From DAHUXN01 sp963729815 (GTDB lineage Bacteria > Acidobacteriota > Terriglobia > Acidiferrales > UBA7541): 64,000 nt of DNA. Within the stretch, counting starts at the first letter, position 1; every line of letters starts with the position of its first letter. Under the pieces are notes generated by a model. That model was not told the DNA's origin and ran no database searches. It saw nothing but the letters and a program-made list of their open reading frames with translations. The DNA is taken from contig CAVSPU010000003.1 of NCBI GenBank assembly GCA_963729815.1, positions 62,001-126,000 of the forward strand, in the 5' to 3' direction. Below, piece by piece: positions 61,068-64,000 of the stretch. The translations under genes were made by a program, and so were the position numbers.

Positions 61068-64000
61068 ATGAATATCCTCATCATCTTTTTTTCGCAAATC
61101 AAGAAACCCGGCAAACTCCGGCCTTGCGCCTTAGTTGGTTCCGCGCTTGTTGCGGCATTGCTTGCGTTAGCCTCTGTCGCGGCTGCGACTCCGGTTTCCA
61201 CGCAAAAGCTCCTGAGCAAACTTCAATGGCGAAGCGTCGGTCCTTATATTGGCGGCCGCTGCGTGACCGTAACCGGCGTTCCCGGGGACGCCAATCTCTT
61301 TTATATGGGCACCGTGGGCGGCGGCATCTGGAAAAGCACGGACTACGGTCTAACATGGAAGAACATCTCTGACGGCACGCTGCCGAGTTCCAGCCCGAGC
61401 GTTGGCGCGATTGCCGTGGCGCCCTCCGACCCCAAAATCCTCTATGCGGGCATGGGTGAAAGCGACATTCGCAACGACATGATCCCGGGGGATGGCATTT
61501 TCAAATCCACGGACGCTGGCAAGACCTGGCATTACATGGGGCTCCGCGACACGCACACCATCAGCGACATCGTCGTGGACCCGAAGAATGCGGACGTCGT
61601 CTATGCCTCATCGATGGGACACGTATTCAAACCGGATCCGGACCGCGGCGTGTTCAAGTCCACCGATGGCGGCAAGACTTGGAACAAGGTCTTGTTCGTC
61701 AATGACGAGACCGGTGCGATCAATCTCGTGATGGAACCGAACGATCCGAGCATTCTCTATGCCGCAATGTGGCAGGCTATTCGCACTCCTTATTCTCTTT
61801 CGAGCGGCGGCCCGGGGAGCGGCCTCTACAAGAGCACCGATGGCGGCGCGCACTGGACGAACATCACGCGCAATGAAGGCTTGCCTCAAGGACTGCTGGG
61901 TCGCATTGGAGTGGGCGTTTCCGCGGCAAATCCAAACGTGGTTTATGCGATTTTGCAGGCAAAGGCGGGCGGCGTTTTCCGCTCAAACGACGGAGGCAAG
62001 ACCTGGAAGCGCGTGAATGACGAAATGAAATTGCGCCAGCGCGCGTTTTACTACATGAGCATCTTCGTCGATCCTAAGGACGTCAACACTGTCTACGTGC
62101 CCGAAGTCGATGCGCTGTGGGTCTCGCGCGATGGCGGCAAGATTTTCACAAAACTAAGAACGCCACACGGCGATAACCATGTTGTGTGGATCAACCCTGA
62201 CAACTCAAAAATCCTTCTCGAGGGAAACGACGGCGGCGCGACGGTCTCGACAGACGCAGGCAAGACCTGGAGCACGGAACATAATCAACCCACGGGCCAG
62301 TTCTATCACGTGAATGTCGACGATCAGTTTCCGTTTCACATCTACGGCGCGCAACAGGATGAGGGTTCCTTCGAGGGCCCGAGCGCGGACAGTGGCGGTT
62401 CAGTTCCGCTCAGCGCCTGGCAACGCGTAGCCTACGGAGAGAGCACTTATTCCGTGCCGCAGCCCGGCGATCCCAACATCACCTATGGCAGCGGCTACTA
62501 CAGCATTTTCCTCAGATACAATCTGGCTACTGGCCAGTACGAAAGTGCGAGTCCGTGGCCGAACTACCAGGAAGGCGCGGCGTCAAATGAACTCAAGTAT
62601 CGTTTCGGTTGGACGCACCCAATCCTTTTTTCGCCCACTGACCCGAAGGAGTTGCTAATCGGCGCCCAATGCGTGCTGAGGAGCGACGATTACGGCAAGA
62701 CGTGGCGCGAAATCAGTCCAGATCTCACGCGCAATGAGCCGAGCACCGAAGCTCCCAGCGGCGGGCCCATCGACCTCGATCACTCAAGCGCGGAAGTGTA
62801 TCCGGGGATTTCGGCATTGGCCGTTTCGCCGCGCGACAACAATGCCATCTGGGCCGGCTCGGATGACGGCCTCGTCCACGTCACGACCGACGGCGGCAGC
62901 AGTTGGCAGGCTGTAAATCCGCCGGATTTGCCCGACCATTCCTGGATCAACTCCATCCAGCCTTCTTATTCATCGGCGGGCACCGCATATCTCGCTGCCC
63001 GGCGTTACATGTGGGACGACTTCAAGCCTTATGTCTTCAAGACGGACGACTTCGGCAAGCACTGGACGTCCATCACCGAGGGCATTGCCGACGACACCTA
63101 CGTCTTCGACCTTCGGCAGGACCCGAATGATCCGGATCTACTTTTCCTCGGCACGAAGAACACCATTGACGTCAGTTTTGATGCAGGCGCGCACTGGCAG
63201 CCACTCGCACTCAACTTGCCTACCGTGCAGGTGCGCGACATCGCCATCAACACACAGCAAAACCAGGTGGTAATCGCCACGCATGGCCGCTCCTTCTGGG
63301 TCCTCGACAATCTCTCCGTTCTTGAGCAAATGACCAAGAGCCCAGCGGTAGAGCCGGACTCTGCCTTCCTCTTCGCACCGCAACAGGCATGGCTCACCCA
63401 CGCTTATGGCGGTGGAGACCCTGAGTTCAAGCAGAACGATGCGGGAGAGAATCCGTCTTTCGGCGCCACTGTGTTTTTCAACATTCCCGCGAGCTACGAT
63501 GGCAAGACTCCGGTGAAGCTCGAGTTCACCGACGCGCAGGGGCAATTAGTTCGCAGCTTCGATCTTCATCTCAAGCGACGAAGACAGCCGAGCAGCGAAG
63601 AAATGAGCGAAATGCCTCCGGACCAGCAAAAACGGGAGCAGGAAGAAAGGCTCACCGCGATCGAGCCCGGTATGAATAGCTTCCATTGGAACCTGCGCTA
63701 TCCCGACGCTACTGAAGTAAAGGGTTTCGAGCCGCCGGTTGCGGCGGGGGGATTGGATGACACAGTCGACGGACCCACCGTCGTGCCCGGCACTTATTCG
63801 GTGGTGCTCGACTTCGGCGGCCAACAGACCAAGGCAGATTTCACGGCCGAGCTCGATCCGCGCCTCGGTGCAAGCTCGGATGATCTCGCGGCTCGCCTGG
63901 CGCTTCAGCTGAAAATCCACACTGCGCTCGATGCCCTAAATAAAGACATCAATAGGGCCATCGCCGTGCGCGAAAAGCTTGTCTCTAACGGTCACGCAAG
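61068..64000 (+). CDS. Secreted Asp-box (sortilin/BNR-like) protein, C-terminus outside window
   Basis: Large exported beta-propeller protein cut at the window edge after about 978 codons. The ATG at 61068 has a GGAGG 8 nt upstream; a signal peptide/anchor (LVGSALVAALLALASVAAA) follows. At least eleven Asp-box repeats of the type S/T-x-D-x-G-x-T/H-W are visible (KSTDYGLTW, KSTDAGKTW, KSTDGGKTW, RSNDGGKTW, STDAGKTW, RSDDYGKTW, TTDGGSSW, TDDFGKHW). They form one or two propellers resembling Vps10/sortilin and glycosidase folds. A linker with Glu/Gln (about 850-880) follows. No glycosidase catalytic residues were identified. Cell surface role unknown. Confidence 0.85.
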   Translation, partial: MNILIIFFSQIKKPGKLRPCALVGSALVAALLALASVAAATPVSTQKLLSKLQWRSVGPYIGGRCVTVTGVPGDANLFYMGTVGGGIWKSTDYGLTWKNISDGTLPSSSPSVGAIAVAPSDPKILYAGMGESDIRNDMIPGDGIFKSTDAGKTWHYMGLRDTHTISDIVVDPKNADVVYASSMGHVFKPDPDRGVFKSTDGGKTWNKVLFVNDETGAINLVMEPNDPSILYAAMWQAIRTPYSLSSGGPGSGLYKSTDGGAHWTNITRNEGLPQGLLGRIGVGVSAANPNVVYAILQAKAGGVFRSNDGGKTWKRVNDEMKLRQRAFYYMSIFVDPKDVNTVYVPEVDALWVSRDGGKIFTKLRTPHGDNHVVWINPDNSKILLEGNDGGATVSTDAGKTWSTEHNQPTGQFYHVNVDDQFPFHIYGAQQDEGSFEGPSADSGGSVPLSAWQRVAYGESTYSVPQPGDPNITYGSGYYSIFLRYNLATGQYESASPWPNYQEGAASNELKYRFGWTHPILFSPTDPKELLIGAQCVLRSDDYGKTWREISPDLTRNEPSTEAPSGGPIDLDHSSAEVYPGISALAVSPRDNNAIWAGSDDGLVHVTTDGGSSWQAVNPPDLPDHSWINSIQPSYSSAGTAYLAARRYMWDDFKPYVFKTDDFGKHWTSITEGIADDTYVFDLRQDPNDPDLLFLGTKNTIDVSFDAGAHWQPLALNLPTVQVRDIAINTQQNQVVIATHGRSFWVLDNLSVLEQMTKSPAVEPDSAFLFAPQQAWLTHAYGGGDPEFKQNDAGENPSFGATVFFNIPASYDGKTPVKLEFTDAQGQLVRSFDLHLKRRRQPSSEEMSEMPPDQQKREQEERLTAIEPGMNSFHWNLRYPDATEVKGFEPPVAAGGLDDTVDGPTVVPGTYSVVLDFGGQQTKADFTAELDPRLGASSDDLAARLALQLKIHTALDALNKDINRAIAVREKLVSNGHA

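Overview
The window reads as a chromosomal segment of a high-GC (about 60 percent by eye) Gram-negative heterotroph, most likely an Acidobacteriota member. This is inferred from an orphan duplicated MacB/FtsX-type permease of the acidobacterial ADOP kind, large secreted M14 and Asp-box proteins, a PagL-like outer-membrane protein, AsmA, and dispersed GC-rich palindromes between genes. No phage, transposase, plasmid or CRISPR gene is visible. Most of the window is dense core-genome housekeeping.

Layout. 1-1505 (minus): start of the str operon (rpsL, rpsG, 5' part of fusA) behind a near-consensus promoter at 1819-1847 and a leader of about 300 nt. 2204-10389 (plus): a secreted DUF3857/transglutaminase/TPR protein, PBP4-type DacB, RimO (which modifies the S12 protein encoded nearby), YacG, PgpA and an NHL-type beta-propeller. 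10544-22396 (plus): ADOP permease, CinA, ThpR, PlsY, GpsA, an HD-GYP sensor, FtsY, RibD, RibE and a sarcosine-oxidase-like flavoenzyme. 22440-25262 (minus): MobA, an MlaF-like ATPase and an APC permease. 25484-27788: groESL with a CIRCE-overlapped promoter and a textbook terminator. 27.7-32.9 kb: the only gene-poor stretch, with a WXXGXW-repeat protein, the DUF47/PiT phosphate pair, a small membrane protein and many palindromic repeats. 32883-34067: RibBA with several unusual active-site positions. 34.1-38.4 kb (minus): a paired catalytic/non-catalytic M16 peptidase cluster with a ComEA-like protein and a DUF2520 protein. 38460-39629: a glycosyltransferase. 39.6-50.5 kb (minus): UvrB, a secreted protein, AsmA coupled to RNase III, two secreted TPR-type proteins and an anti-sigma/ECF-sigma pair. 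50905-55308: a giant M14-type secreted protein. Then come tRNA-Ala(GGC), a STAS protein, a second M14 carboxypeptidase, a PagL-like protein, a beta-CASP nuclease, and the first 978 or so codons of an Asp-box (sortilin-like) secreted protein cut by the window end.

How the genes fit together. Riboflavin synthesis is split between ribD-ribE (19.4-21.2 kb) and ribBA (32.9 kb). Phospholipid synthesis is represented by plsY, gpsA and pgpA. Protein synthesis and folding are represented by the str operon, rimO, ftsY and groESL. Envelope and secreted proteolysis is represented by dacB, two M16 and two M14 proteins. I found no obvious novel defence or mobile system. The best leads are the altered RibBA active sites, the palindromic repeat family and the ribBA-upstream duplicated element, the anti-sigma factor with a TonB-like tail, and a codon-bias outlier gene pair around 38.4 kb.
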